Positions 9,064 to 18,744 of a stretch of DNA of 64,000 nucleotides are shown here, piece after piece. The stretch is from NCBI RefSeq assembly GCF_011290385.1, contig NZ_CP049785.1, positions 409,008 to 473,007 on the forward strand, read 5' to 3'. Numbering within the stretch: the first letter of the stretch is position 1; the number at the start of each line of letters is the position of its first letter. A program made the translations under genes and the position numbers. The DNA comes from Blattabacterium sp. DPU. GTDB taxonomy: Bacteria; Bacteroidota; Bacteroidia; Flavobacteriales; Blattabacteriaceae. Under the pieces are notes generated by a model. The model did no database searches. It saw only the letters and a list, made by a program, of their open reading frames with translations, and had not been told where the DNA came from.

Positions 9064-10467
9064 TTACAAATCATTTTCACTTTTGATATAATCTAACATT
9101 TTTTTATCATCTAATTCTCCTTCAGAACGAGCTATAACACAACTAGCTAATCCATTTCCTATAACATTTACGGTTGTCCTAGCCATATCCATTAATTCAT
9201 CTATTCCTATAATAGCTAATATAGGCCAAGTCGGTAATCCAAAAGAAGCGACAGTAGCTAAAAGAATTACTAAAGATGCTCTAGGAACACCAGCAACTCC
9301 TTTACTAGTTAGAATTAACGTAAGTCCTATAAATATTTGTTGACTAAAACTCAAAGGAATACCAGATGCTTGTGCAACAAAAACAGTTGCTAAAGATAAA
9401 TAAAGAGTAGTCCCATCTAAGTTAAAACTATAACCTGTAGGAATTACAAAAGCTATAATTTTTCTAGGAACTCCTAATTTTTCGAGATTTTCCATAAGTA
9501 AAGGCAAAGCAGATTCGGAACTTGTAGTAGCAAATGCAAGTGACACAGGTTCAGTTAATGCTTTGACAAAACCTTTTAAAGGAACTTTTATCCACAAAAG
9601 AATAGGAAGTAAAACAACTATCAAAAAGATCAATAAAGCAATGTAAAGAGTTAATAATAACTGAAGTAAATTGTATAAAATATCCAATCCCATATGTCCT
9701 ACTGTATAAGCAATAGCGGATCCTACTCCTATAGGAGCAAAATACATAATAATTTTAGTAAATTTAAACATGATTTCTGAAAGACTTTCTGCAAACAGCA
9801 GGATAGAACTTCTTTTTTTATCTTCTAAGAAAACCATGGATATGCCAAATATAACTGAAAATACGACGATTGGCAATACATCTCCATGATAGACAGATTT
9901 TATAAAATTTTCCGGAAATACATGTAAAATTGTGTCTTGCCAGGTTCTACTTTCTACTTTGGGTAATTGTTGTTCCGTGATTCCTGAAGGCATCACAATT
10001 CCAACTCCGGCCTGAGAGACATTAATTGCAAGAAGACCAATAAACAAAGCCAAAGTTGTCACCACTTCAAAATATAGCAAAGATTTCCATCCCATACTCC
10101 CTAATTGTTTGATATTAGAATGACTTGCTATTCCTACCACCAAAGTGGAGAACAATATTGGAGCGATGATAGTTTTTATCAATCTTAAAAATATTTGAGA
10201 TAAAAATCTTAATTCCACAGCAATTTTAGGCATATCTAATCCTATTTCTATTCCTATGATAATGGATAATAAGATCCAAGTAGTTAAGTCTTTTTTCATA
10301 AAAGAATATAATATGAAAATAGATATCACGATACATCTTAATATGCTCATAGAAAATTGATCCAATCCTAGTAAAGATTTGGATAAATGAATCAATACAT
10401 ATGCTAAAACACCTAAAAAAGCTACTAATAAAACTTTTTCTTTTTTTATTTTCATTCCAATACTCAT
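9064..10467 (-). CDS. Dicarboxylate/glutamate:cation symporter (DAACS family)
   Basis: Inner-membrane symporter with about eight to ten hydrophobic segments, importing glutamate, aspartate or C4-dicarboxylates with H+ or Na+. The re-entrant loop motif ATTSSESALPLLMENL and the following GYSFNLDGTTLYLSLATVFVA are the DAACS signatures, and MDMARTTVNVIGNGLA is the conserved substrate-site helix. Length 467 residues. The start could be M1 (10467) or M5 (10455). Substrate cannot be read from sequence alone; host-derived glutamate or malate would suit the aminotransferase and malic enzyme in this window (inference). It probably precedes mvaD in one transcript. Confidence 0.9.
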   Translation of the reverse strand: MSIGMKIKKEKVLLVAFLGVLAYVLIHLSKSLLGLDQFSMSILRCIVISIFILYSFMKKDLTTWILLSIIIGIEIGLDMPKIAVELRFLSQIFLRLIKTIIAPILFSTLVVGIASHSNIKQLGSMGWKSLLYFEVVTTLALFIGLLAINVSQAGVGIVMPSGITEQQLPKVESRTWQDTILHVFPENFIKSVYHGDVLPIVVFSVIFGISMVFLEDKKRSSILLFAESLSEIMFKFTKIIMYFAPIGVGSAIAYTVGHMGLDILYNLLQLLLTLYIALLIFLIVVLLPILLWIKVPLKGFVKALTEPVSLAFATTSSESALPLLMENLEKLGVPRKIIAFVIPTGYSFNLDGTTLYLSLATVFVAQASGIPLSFSQQIFIGLTLILTSKGVAGVPRASLVILLATVASFGLPTWPILAIIGIDELMDMARTTVNVIGNGLASCVIARSEGELDDKKMLDYIKSENDL

Positions 10468-10516
10468 TTAATTCTATTAAGAATCCAATCAATACCCATT
10501 GGGGTAAGTAAGTTAA

Positions 10517-10587
10517 CAGACCCGTAGGGACTCGAACCCCAACTAACAGAACCAAAATCTGCTGTGCTACCGTTACACAACGGGTCT
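10517..10587 (-). tRNA. tRNA-Gln (TTG)
   Basis: Minus-strand cloverleaf: acceptor AGACCCG pairs with CGGGTCT, discriminator G. Anticodon stem GCAGA/TCTGT encloses TTTTGGT with anticodon TTG. T arm TGGGG-TTCGAGT-CCCTA. The weak A1-T72 pair and G73 are usual for tRNA-Gln. CCA is not encoded. Confidence 0.96.
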
Positions 10588-10592
10588 ATGTA

Positions 10593-10625
10593 AAAATGTA
10601 AATATATACCATTTTTTTTCAAAAA
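10593..10625 (-). promoter_or_regulatory. Candidate promoter for tRNA-Gln
   Basis: Minus strand TTTTTG (10625-10620), 19-base spacer, then TACATTTT (10600-10593), one mismatch from TAnnTTTG. The predicted start lies only a few bases before the tRNA 5' end at 10587. Same arrangement as at tRNA-His. Confidence 0.45.
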
Positions 10626-10708
10626 CATGATAATTATATCTAAATTTGGGCTACTTTACTATAAAAAAACCTTGACTTGAAAGGGTTCATATATAAATAA
10701 ATCAAATT

Positions 10709-11047
10709 ATGTCCGTAAAAATTCGTTTAAAAAGAATTGGAAAAAAACATAGACCTATTTATCATATAGTTGTAGCTGATTCTCGTGCTCCTAGAGATGG
10801 AAAATTTATTGAAAAACTAGGAACTTATAATCCTCATACGGATCCTCCTTCAACTGTATTAAAAATACAAAATGCTGTATCGTGGTTAATGAAAGGAGCA
10901 CAACCTACCAATACGGTTAAATCCATTTTTTCTAAAACTGGAGTATTATTGAAAAAACATCTATTAGAAGGAGTAAAAAAAGGAGCATTAACTGACGAAG
11001 ATTCCCAAAAAAAATTTAATACATGGTATAAAAAATATAAAATTTAA
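10709..11047 (+). CDS. rpsP: 30S ribosomal protein S16
   Basis: Small-subunit assembly protein that binds 16S rRNA. The N-terminus [20 protein letters not shown] and the following [22 protein letters not shown] are diagnostic. The length of 112 residues includes a basic C-terminal extension relative to the 82-residue E. coli protein. It is not followed by rimM or trmD as in many bacteria; trmD lies about 5 kb away on the other strand. The 3' end overlaps truB by 4 bases. Confidence 0.97.
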   Translation: MSVKIRLKRIGKKHRPIYHIVVADSRAPRDGKFIEKLGTYNPHTDPPSTVLKIQNAVSWLMKGAQPTNTVKSIFSKTGVLLKKHLLEGVKKGALTDEDSQKKFNTWYKKYKI

Positions 11048-11760
11048 TCTAGAAGATAACATGGAAATTCTTTGAAAAGATTTAATTTAACAGAAGAAGA
11101 ATTCATAGAAAAATTTCCTATTCCTTCTCTTCTTAAAGAAAGGATATAAGCTCCACTTTGAAGCGATTTTCCAAAATCTTGGGCAAGAGATCGAATATAA
11201 GTTCCTTTTCCACATTCTATAAAAAATTTTATGTAGGGAATTCCTATTTTTAGGATATGAAAATTGTAAATTTTTACACGTCTAGATTTTATAATTATTT
11301 TTATCCCTTTTCTGGCATATTCGTAGAATCTTTTTCCTTTTGTTTTTAAAGCAGAAAAATATGGAGGATATTGATCAATATCTCCCAAAAATTTTTGGGC
11401 TATTTTTTTTATCAATTTAGGAGTAATATGGGAAACAGAAGAAAAATTATGTTCTTCTGTTTCTGAATCAAAAGATAAGGTTTCACAGCCTAATTTTATA
11501 ATGCCTGTATAAACTTTTTTATAATTTTGAATTTCATTTACTTTTTTAGTATATTTTCCTGTGAGTACAATTAATAAACCCGTAGCAAAAGGATCTAAAG
11601 TTCCTGCATGTCCAATTTTTAAATTTTCTTTTTTTATAGTAGAAGCAGCAGTGATAATAGAATTTTTTATTTTTTTAACAATGTCAAAAGAAGTCCACCC
11701 CCATGGTTTATCTACTAATAATATTTTTCCATTCTTAAATTCTGATAAATTAGGATTCAA
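11044..11760 (-). CDS. truB: tRNA pseudouridine(55) synthase TruB
   Basis: Isomerises U55 in the T loop of most tRNAs. Motif [17 protein letters not shown] and the catalytic-aspartate motif [15 protein letters not shown] are clear, as is the later [15 protein letters not shown]. At 238 residues it lacks a full C-terminal PUA domain, as in other Bacteroidota. Its start overlaps the end of uppP by 4 bases (translational coupling likely). Confidence 0.95.
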   Translation of the reverse strand: MNPNLSEFKNGKILLVDKPWGWTSFDIVKKIKNSIITAASTIKKENLKIGHAGTLDPFATGLLIVLTGKYTKKVNEIQNYKKVYTGIIKLGCETLSFDSETEEHNFSSVSHITPKLIKKIAQKFLGDIDQYPPYFSALKTKGKRFYEYARKGIKIIIKSRRVKIYNFHILKIGIPYIKFFIECGKGTYIRSLAQDFGKSLQSGAYILSLRREGIGNFSMNSSSVKLNLFKEFPCYLLD

Positions 11761-12557
11761 AATTTCTCAATTGGTTGTATTAAATAATGTATAATAAGAA
11801 AAAAAATTCCTAAAATAATTCTATAGTATCCGAATAATTTAAAATTTTTTAAATATGTTATAAAACATTTGATAACTATCATTCCAGTTACAAAAGATAC
11901 TATATTTCCTAATAATAATATTTCTATATCTTTATGAGTAAAATAATTTAATTGAAAATAATAGTCAAATAATTTTTTACATGTAGCAATTCCAATAACA
12001 GGTACAGATAAAAAAAAAGAAAATTCAATAGCTTTGATTCTATTCACATTTTGTAGCATACAAGCAACAATGGTTGTTGCACTTCTAGACACTCCTGGAA
12101 TTAAAGCCATACATTGAAATAATCCAATAATAAAAGCTTTCAAATAAGTAATACTATTTTTTCTATTATATAAATTTTTTTCATAAAAAATTTCTACTGT
12201 TACAATAACAAATCCTCCTATCAAAAGAGACAAAGCAACTATAAATGGTTTATTTAAAAAAAAATTAGTGATTTTATTCAAAAAAAAACCCAAAATTCCT
12301 ACAGGAAAACTGGCTACAAAAATCTTTAGGTAGAAATCCAATTTTTGAAAAAAAAACTTATTTCTATACAAAAAAATTACAGATAAAATGGTTCCAAACT
12401 GAACAGAAATAAGAAATAAATTTGTTATTTTATTTTCTAATATTCCCATTATGGATGCCGCAAGAATCATGTGTCCTGTAGAAGAAATAGGAAAAAATTC
12501 TGTAATTCCTTCAATAATCCCTAATAGGATTGATTGAATATAATTCATAACGATCAA
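11757..12557 (-). CDS. uppP: Undecaprenyl-diphosphatase UppP (BacA)
   Basis: Membrane phosphatase that dephosphorylates undecaprenyl diphosphate to recycle the peptidoglycan carrier lipid. Both active-site motifs are present: GIIEGITEFFPISSTGHM near the N-terminus and LIPGVSRSATTI near residue 150. The 266 residues form about eight hydrophobic segments. The start at 12557 has a second ATG three codons later that may be the real one. Upstream of truB and 14 bases after gyrB on the same strand. Confidence 0.95.
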   Translation of the reverse strand: MIVMNYIQSILLGIIEGITEFFPISSTGHMILAASIMGILENKITNLFLISVQFGTILSVIFLYRNKFFFQKLDFYLKIFVASFPVGILGFFLNKITNFFLNKPFIVALSLLIGGFVIVTVEIFYEKNLYNRKNSITYLKAFIIGLFQCMALIPGVSRSATTIVACMLQNVNRIKAIEFSFFLSVPVIGIATCKKLFDYYFQLNYFTHKDIEILLLGNIVSFVTGMIVIKCFITYLKNFKLFGYYRIILGIFFLIIHYLIQPIEKF

Positions 12558-12571
12558 TTTGACTCACTTAA

Positions 12572-14482
12572 TTAAACATCAATTTTTGCATGTATCGCGT
12601 TTTGTTCTATAAAATTTCTTCTTGGTGGAACTTCATCTCCCATCAGAATGGAAAAAATTTTGTCTGCTTCCGAATAATCCTCTATATTTACTTTACGTAA
12701 AGTTCTTTTTTTAGGATTCATTGTTGTTTCCCAAAGTTGTTCTGCATTCATTTCCCCTAATCCTTTGTATCGTTGTATGTTGATATATTTTCTTCCTCCT
12801 AATTGATGAATAATATTTTCTCTCTCTTGATCATTCCAAGCATATTGATAATGATTTCCTTTTCGAATTAAATAAAGTGGAGGTGTAGCAATATAAATGT
12901 GTCCTTCTTCTATTAAGGGTTTCATATAACGAAAAAATAATGTTAAAATTAAAGTAGAGATATGACTTCCATCTATGTCTGCATCTGTCATAATAATAAT
13001 TTTATTATATCTAAGTTTTTTTATATTTAAAATTTTTTGATTTTCTTCTGTCCCAATAGAAACACCTAAAGAAGTGAATATATTTTTTATTTCCTCATTT
13101 TCAAATATTTTATACTGCATAGCTTTTTCAACGTTTAGTATTTTTCCTCGTAAAGGCAAAATGGCTTGAAAATTTCTATCTCTACCTTGTTTAGCTGTAC
13201 CTCCAGCAGAGTCTCCCTCTACTAAATAAATTTCACAATTTTCTGGATTATTGAAAGAACAATCCGCTAATTTTCCAGGTAAAATACTGCTTATAGCTGT
13301 TTTTTTCTGTATCAACTCACGTGCCTTCCTAGCTGCTTGACGTGCTTTAGCTGATAATATTATTTTATCAATAATTTTTTTTCTATCACTGGGATGTTCT
13401 TCCAAATAACTATATAACGCTTCCCCTACTATTTTATCTACAATACCTCCTATTTCATGATTACTTAATTTTGTTTTAGTTTGTCCTTCAAATTGAGGAT
13501 CCATTACTCGAATAGATATAATGGCCGTAATTCCTTCTCTAAAATCATCTCCAGTTAATTCTATTTTACTAGATAAAATGCCATATCCATCTATATATTT
13601 TTTAAATGTTCTTGTTAATGCTCTTCGGAACCCAGAAAGATGAGTTCCTCCTTCATAAGTATTAATGTTATTCACATAAGAATAAATTTTTTCTTTAAAA
13701 GAAGTGTTGTATTGCATTGCTATTTCTACAATAGTATTATCTTTTTCTCCTTCAATAAAAAGAATATCTTTAGTTAAAGATTCCTGATTTTTATCTAAAA
13801 TAGTAAGGTATTCTTTTAATCCATTTTTAGAAAAAAAATGTTCTTTTATATTTTTCCTCTCGTCTTTTAAAAATAAGGATAAACCTTTATTTAAAAAAGA
13901 TAATTCTTTTAATCGATTAGCTAAAATATCATAATTATATATAATGGAATTAAAAATGGAATGATCAGCAAGATAATAAATTTTTGTTCCTTGCATATTA
14001 GTTTTTCCTAAATATTTTACAGAATAAAGGGCTTTTCCTTTAAAATATTCTTGTTGATAAATTTTCCCATTTCGATAAATTGTAACTATAAGTTTCTTAG
14101 ATAAAGCATTGACACAAGATATTCCTACGCCATGTAATCCTCCAGAAACTTTATAAGAATTTTTATCAAATTTACCACCCGCTCCAATCTTAGTCATAAC
14201 GACTTCTAGAGCAGATTTACCTTCTTTTTTATGAATATCTATTGGAATTCCACGACCATTGTCAAGTACTGTAATAAATCCATTTTTATGAATGGTTACC
14301 CATATTTTATTGCAAAAGCCTGCTAAAGCTTCATCGACAGAGTTATCTATTACTTCGTAAACTAAATGATGTAATCCTCTAATTCCTATATCTCCAATAT
14401 ACATAGAAGGTCTTAATCTAATATGTTCGATTCCTTCAAGAGATTGAATACTATCTGCTGTATAATCTTTTATAGTCGTCAT
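12572..14482 (-). CDS. gyrB: DNA gyrase subunit B
   Basis: ATPase subunit of DNA gyrase. The GHKL ATP site shows YEVIDNSVDEALAGF, VLDNGRGIP and GGLHGVG. The TOPRIM domain has EGDSAGGTAKQGRDRNFQAILPLRGKILNVEKA and IMTDADIDGSHI. The C-terminal QRYKGLGEMNAEQLWETTM is the usual Toprim-to-tail signature. At 636 residues it is the short Gram-positive-like form typical of Bacteroidota. It appears to lead a gyrB-uppP-truB operon. Confidence 0.98.
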   Translation of the reverse strand: MTTIKDYTADSIQSLEGIEHIRLRPSMYIGDIGIRGLHHLVYEVIDNSVDEALAGFCNKIWVTIHKNGFITVLDNGRGIPIDIHKKEGKSALEVVMTKIGAGGKFDKNSYKVSGGLHGVGISCVNALSKKLIVTIYRNGKIYQQEYFKGKALYSVKYLGKTNMQGTKIYYLADHSIFNSIIYNYDILANRLKELSFLNKGLSLFLKDERKNIKEHFFSKNGLKEYLTILDKNQESLTKDILFIEGEKDNTIVEIAMQYNTSFKEKIYSYVNNINTYEGGTHLSGFRRALTRTFKKYIDGYGILSSKIELTGDDFREGITAIISIRVMDPQFEGQTKTKLSNHEIGGIVDKIVGEALYSYLEEHPSDRKKIIDKIILSAKARQAARKARELIQKKTAISSILPGKLADCSFNNPENCEIYLVEGDSAGGTAKQGRDRNFQAILPLRGKILNVEKAMQYKIFENEEIKNIFTSLGVSIGTEENQKILNIKKLRYNKIIIMTDADIDGSHISTLILTLFFRYMKPLIEEGHIYIATPPLYLIRKGNHYQYAWNDQERENIIHQLGGRKYINIQRYKGLGEMNAEQLWETTMNPKKRTLRKVNIEDYSEADKIFSILMGDEVPPRRNFIEQNAIHAKIDV

Positions 14483-14584
14483 AAGTAGTCATATTATGTT
14501 TTTGATTCATTTAATTTTATTTCATTATTTTACATAAAATTTATAGTTTTATCTTAGAATCAAAGATAGAAAAAATATTGTTCC

Positions 14585-15976
14585 GTGAAAATTTGGAAAA
14601 AAAAAACAAATTTTAGTTTTAGTAAAAAAATAATAAGTTTTACTTCAAGTAAGGATTCAAAAATAGATTTACTTTTGGCTCCACATGATGTTATAGGAAC
14701 TATAGCTCATGTTATCATGTTGAAAAGTATAGGATTATTAAATCAAAAAGATTTAACAATTTTAATTCATGAATTGCGTAATATTTATGTTCAAGAAATT
14801 TTAAAAAATAATTTTAAGATTGATGAAGGAATAGAAGATATTCATTCTCAGATAGAGTTTTTATTAACTCATCGTTTAGGAGAAGTAGGAAAGAAAATAC
14901 ATAGTGGAAGATCCAGAAATGATCAAATTTTGGTAGATTTGAAACTTTTTGTTCGTACAGAAATCAAAAATATTGTATATATGACTTATTCTTTTTTTGA
15001 TTTATTATTAAAATTAAGTGAGCAACATAAAAATATATTAATGCCTGGCTATACTCATTATCAAATAGCAATGCCCTCTTCTTTTGGTCTTTGGTTTGCC
15101 GCATATGCAGAAAGTTTGATTGATGACTTGCTATTAATGCAGGCTGCATATCGTATTGTCAATAAAAATCCTTTAGGTTCAGCTGCAGGATATGGATCTT
15201 CTTTACCTTTAAACCGAAAAATGACAACCTATTTATTGGGTTTTGAAAATTTAAATTATAATGTAGTGTATGCTCAAATGGGACGGGGAAAAATGGAAAA
15301 AATTGTTTCAGAATCTATTTCTTCTTTGGCAAGAACTTTAAGTAAAATGGCTCAAGATATTTGTTTATATCTAAGTCAAAATTTTAATTTCATTAGTTTT
15401 CCTGATCATCTTACTACTGGATCAAGTATTATGCCTCATAAGAAAAATCCAGATGTTTTTGAGATAATACGAGCAAAATGTAATAGAATTACATCATTAC
15501 CTAATGAAATTTCTTTAATTTCTTCTAATTTATGTTCCGGATATCATAGAGATTTTCAAATCATTAAAGAAAGATTTATTCCGATTTTTGAAGAAATGAA
15601 AAAATGTTTTTCTATGTTTAAATTTATGTTAAATCATATTATAGTTAATAAGGATCTTCTTAAAGATGATAAATATCAGTATTTATTTAGTGTAGAACGA
15701 GTGAATCATCTAGTGGTTGAAAAAGGGTATTCTTTTAGGGAAGCTTATGAACAAGTAGGATTAGATATCCAAAATGGACGTTTTAAATCCTTTACTATTA
15801 AGGGTTCTTATTCTCATGAAGGAAGTATAGGAAATTTGTGTAACAAACAAATTAGAAATTTGATGCAAGATGTAATTAAAGAATTTAATTTTGATAAAAT
15901 AAATGAAGTCATACAACGATTAATTTATAGAAAAATCTATTTTGATGGATCCTCTAAGGATCCAATTTTCGTTTGA
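14585..15976 (+). CDS. argH: Argininosuccinate lyase
   Basis: Splits argininosuccinate to arginine and fumarate, the last step of arginine synthesis and part of the urea cycle. Fumarase/aspartase-superfamily motifs are visible: HSGRSRNDQ (about residue 100), TPGYTH-like MPGYTHYQIAMPSS, and the mobile catalytic loop TTGSSIMPHKKNPDVFE (about 280). A GTG start at 14585 is chosen because the encoded MKIWKK fits flavobacterial ArgH N-termini. In cockroach symbionts arginine and urea-cycle steps serve nitrogen recycling (established for the group; application here is inference). The 3' end overlaps trmD by 23 bases. Confidence 0.94.
   Translation: MKIWKKKTNFSFSKKIISFTSSKDSKIDLLLAPHDVIGTIAHVIMLKSIGLLNQKDLTILIHELRNIYVQEILKNNFKIDEGIEDIHSQIEFLLTHRLGEVGKKIHSGRSRNDQILVDLKLFVRTEIKNIVYMTYSFFDLLLKLSEQHKNILMPGYTHYQIAMPSSFGLWFAAYAESLIDDLLLMQAAYRIVNKNPLGSAAGYGSSLPLNRKMTTYLLGFENLNYNVVYAQMGRGKMEKIVSESISSLARTLSKMAQDICLYLSQNFNFISFPDHLTTGSSIMPHKKNPDVFEIIRAKCNRITSLPNEISLISSNLCSGYHRDFQIIKERFIPIFEEMKKCFSMFKFMLNHIIVNKDLLKDDKYQYLFSVERVNHLVVEKGYSFREAYEQVGLDIQNGRFKSFTIKGSYSHEGSIGNLCNKQIRNLMQDVIKEFNFDKINEVIQRLIYRKIYFDGSSKDPIFV
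15946..15964. repeat. Short inverted repeat in the argH/trmD overlap
   Basis: TGGATCC (15946-15952), loop TCTAA, GGATCCA (15958-15964), a 7-bp perfect stem inside the region shared by the two convergent genes. On the plus strand it is followed by ATTTTCG. It may act as a weak bidirectional stop, but the stem is short and it lies in coding sequence. Confidence 0.3.
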
Positions 15977-16622
15977 ATTGTATGGATTTTTTATCTAACC
16001 AATCTTTTATTTTTTTATGATGTCCAGACAAAAGTATTTTTGGGACAGACCATCCTTTATAAGTGATTGGACGAGTGTAAATGGGAGGAGCTATGAAAGC
16101 TTTTTTTTGAAAAGAATCTGTAAGAATTGAATCTTGATTTTGGATTACTCCAGGTAATAATCTAACTATGGATTCGACAATAACAGCCGCAGCTAATTCT
16201 CCTCCAGATAAAATATAATTACCAATGGATATTTCTTTGGAAATTAAGTGATCTCTAATTCTTTGATCAATTCCTTTATAACGTCCACAAAGAATAATAA
16301 TATTTTTTTTATCAATGAAATATTGAGCATATTTTTGTGAAAATAATTTTCCATCAGGAGTCATAAAAATTTTTTCATCATAATTTCTCTCTGACAATAG
16401 CTTGGAAAAACATTGATATACAGGTTCTATTCTAATTACCATTCCTGATCCACCTCCATAAGGATAATCATCTACATTCTTTCTTTTTCCTAATCCATAT
16501 TTACGTAAATCATGAACATGAATTTCAATTAAACCTTTATTCATAGCTTTTTTAATAATAGAATTAGAAAAAGGACTATGAAAAATTTCAGGAACTATAC
16601 TAACAATATCTATACGTAACAC
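15954..16622 (-). CDS. trmD: tRNA (guanine37-N1)-methyltransferase TrmD
   Basis: Methylates G37 of CUN-, CCN- and CGG-reading tRNAs to prevent frameshifting. The SPOUT trefoil-knot motifs are present: IDIVSIVPEIF at the N-terminus, DDYPYGGGSGMVI, ILCGRYKGIDQR and ISIGNYILSGGELAAAVIVES. At 222 residues it is a compact version. In many genomes it follows rpsP; here it stands alone, ending inside argH by 23 bases. Confidence 0.96.
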   Translation of the reverse strand: MLRIDIVSIVPEIFHSPFSNSIIKKAMNKGLIEIHVHDLRKYGLGKRKNVDDYPYGGGSGMVIRIEPVYQCFSKLLSERNYDEKIFMTPDGKLFSQKYAQYFIDKKNIIILCGRYKGIDQRIRDHLISKEISIGNYILSGGELAAAVIVESIVRLLPGVIQNQDSILTDSFQKKAFIAPPIYTRPITYKGWSVPKILLSGHHKKIKDWLDKKSIQFKRKLDP

Positions 16623-16692
16623 ATTATTTTTTAATATATAATATACAACACTTTTACTAATAATCTAATAATGAAACTAATAAAAAAATTTT

Positions 16693-16700
16693 TACCTTTG
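16693..16700 (+). promoter_or_regulatory. Candidate -7 element of der
   Basis: TACCTTTG is a perfect TAnnTTTG. It ends 10 bases before the ATG of der, so any transcript would have almost no leader. No TTTG is visible 19-21 bases upstream, so the call is only moderate. Confidence 0.4.
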
Positions 16701-16710
16701 TGAATAAAAA

Positions 16711-18045
16711 ATGAATTATATCGTATCCATAGTAGGACGTCCTAATGTAGGAAAATCAACTTTGTTTAATCGTCTTGTAGGAAGAAGAAAAGCTATAGTT
16801 CATGTAACAAGTGGAGTAACAAGAGATCGTATTTATGGAAATTCAGAATGGAATGGAGTTAAATTTGATGTAGTAGATACTGGTGGTTTTTATATTTCAA
16901 AAAATGATATACTTGAAAAAGAAATAAAAAATCAAATTTTTATAGCTATTCAAGAATCTGATGTTATTTTATTTTTAGTAGATATAAAAGTGGGAATATT
17001 AGATGCAGATATAGAATTTGCCCAAATTTTAAGAGAATGTAAAAAAATAGTTTTATTAGTCGTGAATAAAGTAGATCACGGAAAATCTGTATATTCTGAT
17101 ACAGATTTTTTCCGTTTAGGATTTGTAAAATATCACTACATATCAGCTATAGATGGTAGTGGTACTGGAGAATTACTGGATAAATTAATAGAAATATTAC
17201 AATATAAATTCAAATTATTTAAAAATAAAGAAAAAATATTGGAAAATAAATTTATTCCTCGTTTTTCAATAGTAGGACGGCCCAATGTAGGAAAATCTAC
17301 TTTGATTAACTCTTTTCTAAATAAAAATCATCATATTGTGACAAATATTTCTGGTACAACTAGAGATAGTCTTGATGTTTTTTACAAAAAATTGGAATAT
17401 AAGTGTATTTTAGTAGATACTCCTGGAGTCAGAAAAAAATCAAAAATAAGAGATCCCATTGAATTTTATTCTACGATGAGAACGTTTAAAACAATAGAAT
17501 ATGCGGATGTTTGTTTTTTAATGATAGATGCGGGAATAGGATGGGAAAGACAAGACATGAATATTTTTAAATTAGTGGAAAAAAATCATAAAGGAATTAT
17601 AATTCTTATTAACAAATGGGATTTATTTCATAAAAATAATTTTGACACACAAAAAAATTATGAATTTTTTATAAGAAAAAAAATTTATCCATTTGATAAT
17701 GTTCCCATTCTTTTTATATCCGCTAAAAATAAAAATGGAATACATAATATTATTCCCATGGCTTATCAGGTTTTGAAATCGAGAAAAAACAGATTAAAAA
17801 CAAATATTTTAAATAAAATAATGTTACCAATTTTGAAAAAAAATCCTCCAATTCCTAATAAAAAAAATAAATTCATAACTATAAAATATTGTACTCAATT
17901 ACCTTCATGCACGCCCAAATTTATTTTTTTTTCTAATTTTCCTCAATATATAAAAGAATCTTACAAAAGATTTGTTGAAAATAAAATTCGTTCTCACTTT
18001 AATTTTATAGGAGTACCTATACAAATTTTTTTTAGAAAAAAATAA
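16711..18045 (+). CDS. der: Ribosome-assembly GTPase Der (EngA)
   Basis: Double-GTPase needed for 50S maturation. The first G domain has GRPNVGKSTLFNRLVG near residue 8, DTGGF and NKVD. The second has GRPNVGKSTLINSF near residue 188, DTPGVRKKSK and NKWD. A C-terminal KH-like domain ends in a basic tail. At 444 residues it is normal. A TAnnTTTG element 10 bases before the ATG suggests a near-leaderless transcript. ruvA follows after 32 bases on the same strand. Confidence 0.97.
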   Translation: MNYIVSIVGRPNVGKSTLFNRLVGRRKAIVHVTSGVTRDRIYGNSEWNGVKFDVVDTGGFYISKNDILEKEIKNQIFIAIQESDVILFLVDIKVGILDADIEFAQILRECKKIVLLVVNKVDHGKSVYSDTDFFRLGFVKYHYISAIDGSGTGELLDKLIEILQYKFKLFKNKEKILENKFIPRFSIVGRPNVGKSTLINSFLNKNHHIVTNISGTTRDSLDVFYKKLEYKCILVDTPGVRKKSKIRDPIEFYSTMRTFKTIEYADVCFLMIDAGIGWERQDMNIFKLVEKNHKGIIILINKWDLFHKNNFDTQKNYEFFIRKKIYPFDNVPILFISAKNKNGIHNIIPMAYQVLKSRKNRLKTNILNKIMLPILKKNPPIPNKKNKFITIKYCTQLPSCTPKFIFFSNFPQYIKESYKRFVENKIRSHFNFIGVPIQIFFRKK

Positions 18046-18077
18046 CTTTTTAGGATTTATTATCTACTGATAATATC

Positions 18078-18689
18078 GTGATAACACACTTAAGAGGAAA
18101 GTTAATAGAAAAAAATCAATCTTATTTAATCATAGATTGTCATGGAATTGGATATCATATTCATATATCCTCATATACATATTCTTCTTTGGGAGAAAAA
18201 GAAGGTAAAGATGTTTACATACATACTTATCTTTTTATTAAAGAAAATCAACATGTTTTGTATGGTTTTTTTGATAAAAAAGAAAGAAAAATATTTTCTT
18301 ATTTGATATCCGTGAATGGAATAGGCCCCAGTTCTGCTCTCATGCTATTATCTTCTCTTACTCCATATGAAATAGAAAAATCTATATCTAAAGAAGATAT
18401 AAAAGTGTTTAAAACAGTTAAAGGAATTGGAACAAAAACGGCTCAAAGAATTATTATTGAACTAAAAGATAAAATTATTAAAGAAACTATTTATAAAAAA
18501 GGAAAAAACGTAAAATTATTGGAAAAAACACCTTATTTAATAAAAAAAGAAGCTTTAAATGCTTTAAGTGTACTTGGATTTTCTATTCAAGAGTCTAAAA
18601 AAGTTTTGGATGATATTTTAGATGGAAATCCAGAATTTTCTGTAGAAAATCTTATTAAAGAATCTTTAAAAAAAATTGTCAAATCATAA
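18078..18689 (+). CDS. ruvA: Holliday junction helicase subunit RuvA
   Basis: Binds four-way DNA junctions and loads RuvB. The order is an N-terminal OB fold (ITHLRGKLIEKNQSYLIIDCHGIGYHIHIS), helix-hairpin-helix region (LISVNGIGPSSALMLLSS and FKTVKGIGTKTAQRIIIELKDK), and a C-terminal UBA-like domain (ALNALSVLGFSIQESKKVL). The 203 residues equal the E. coli length. The start is GTG at 18078. ruvB and ruvC are not in the window. Retention of recombination genes is notable in a reduced genome. Confidence 0.95.
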   Translation: MITHLRGKLIEKNQSYLIIDCHGIGYHIHISSYTYSSLGEKEGKDVYIHTYLFIKENQHVLYGFFDKKERKIFSYLISVNGIGPSSALMLLSSLTPYEIEKSISKEDIKVFKTVKGIGTKTAQRIIIELKDKIIKETIYKKGKNVKLLEKTPYLIKKEALNALSVLGFSIQESKKVLDDILDGNPEFSVENLIKESLKKIVKS

Positions 18690-18728
18690 AAATTATTCAC
18701 CATTTATCAAAAAACAACCTTAATAATA

Positions 18729-18736
18729 TACTTTTG
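18729..18736 (+). promoter_or_regulatory. Candidate -7 element of the phosphate transporter gene
   Basis: TACTTTTG matches TAnnTTTG and ends 8 bases before the predicted start at 18745. A start at a downstream ATG (18769) would leave a longer leader. No clear -33 TTTG is seen. Confidence 0.3.
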
Positions 18737-18744
18737 TTTTTTTT

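Noticed and set aside
10226..10555. 109-codon minus-strand frame overlapping the symporter start and tRNA-Gln
   Set aside because: It runs out of phase through the conserved symporter N-terminus and through the tRNA; no recognisable protein features.
10672..10697. Proteobacterial-type sigma-70 promoter (TTGACT ... TATAAA) before rpsP
   Set aside because: The spacer is 14 bases, too short, and the genome shows Bacteroidota-type elements elsewhere; the match is likely chance.
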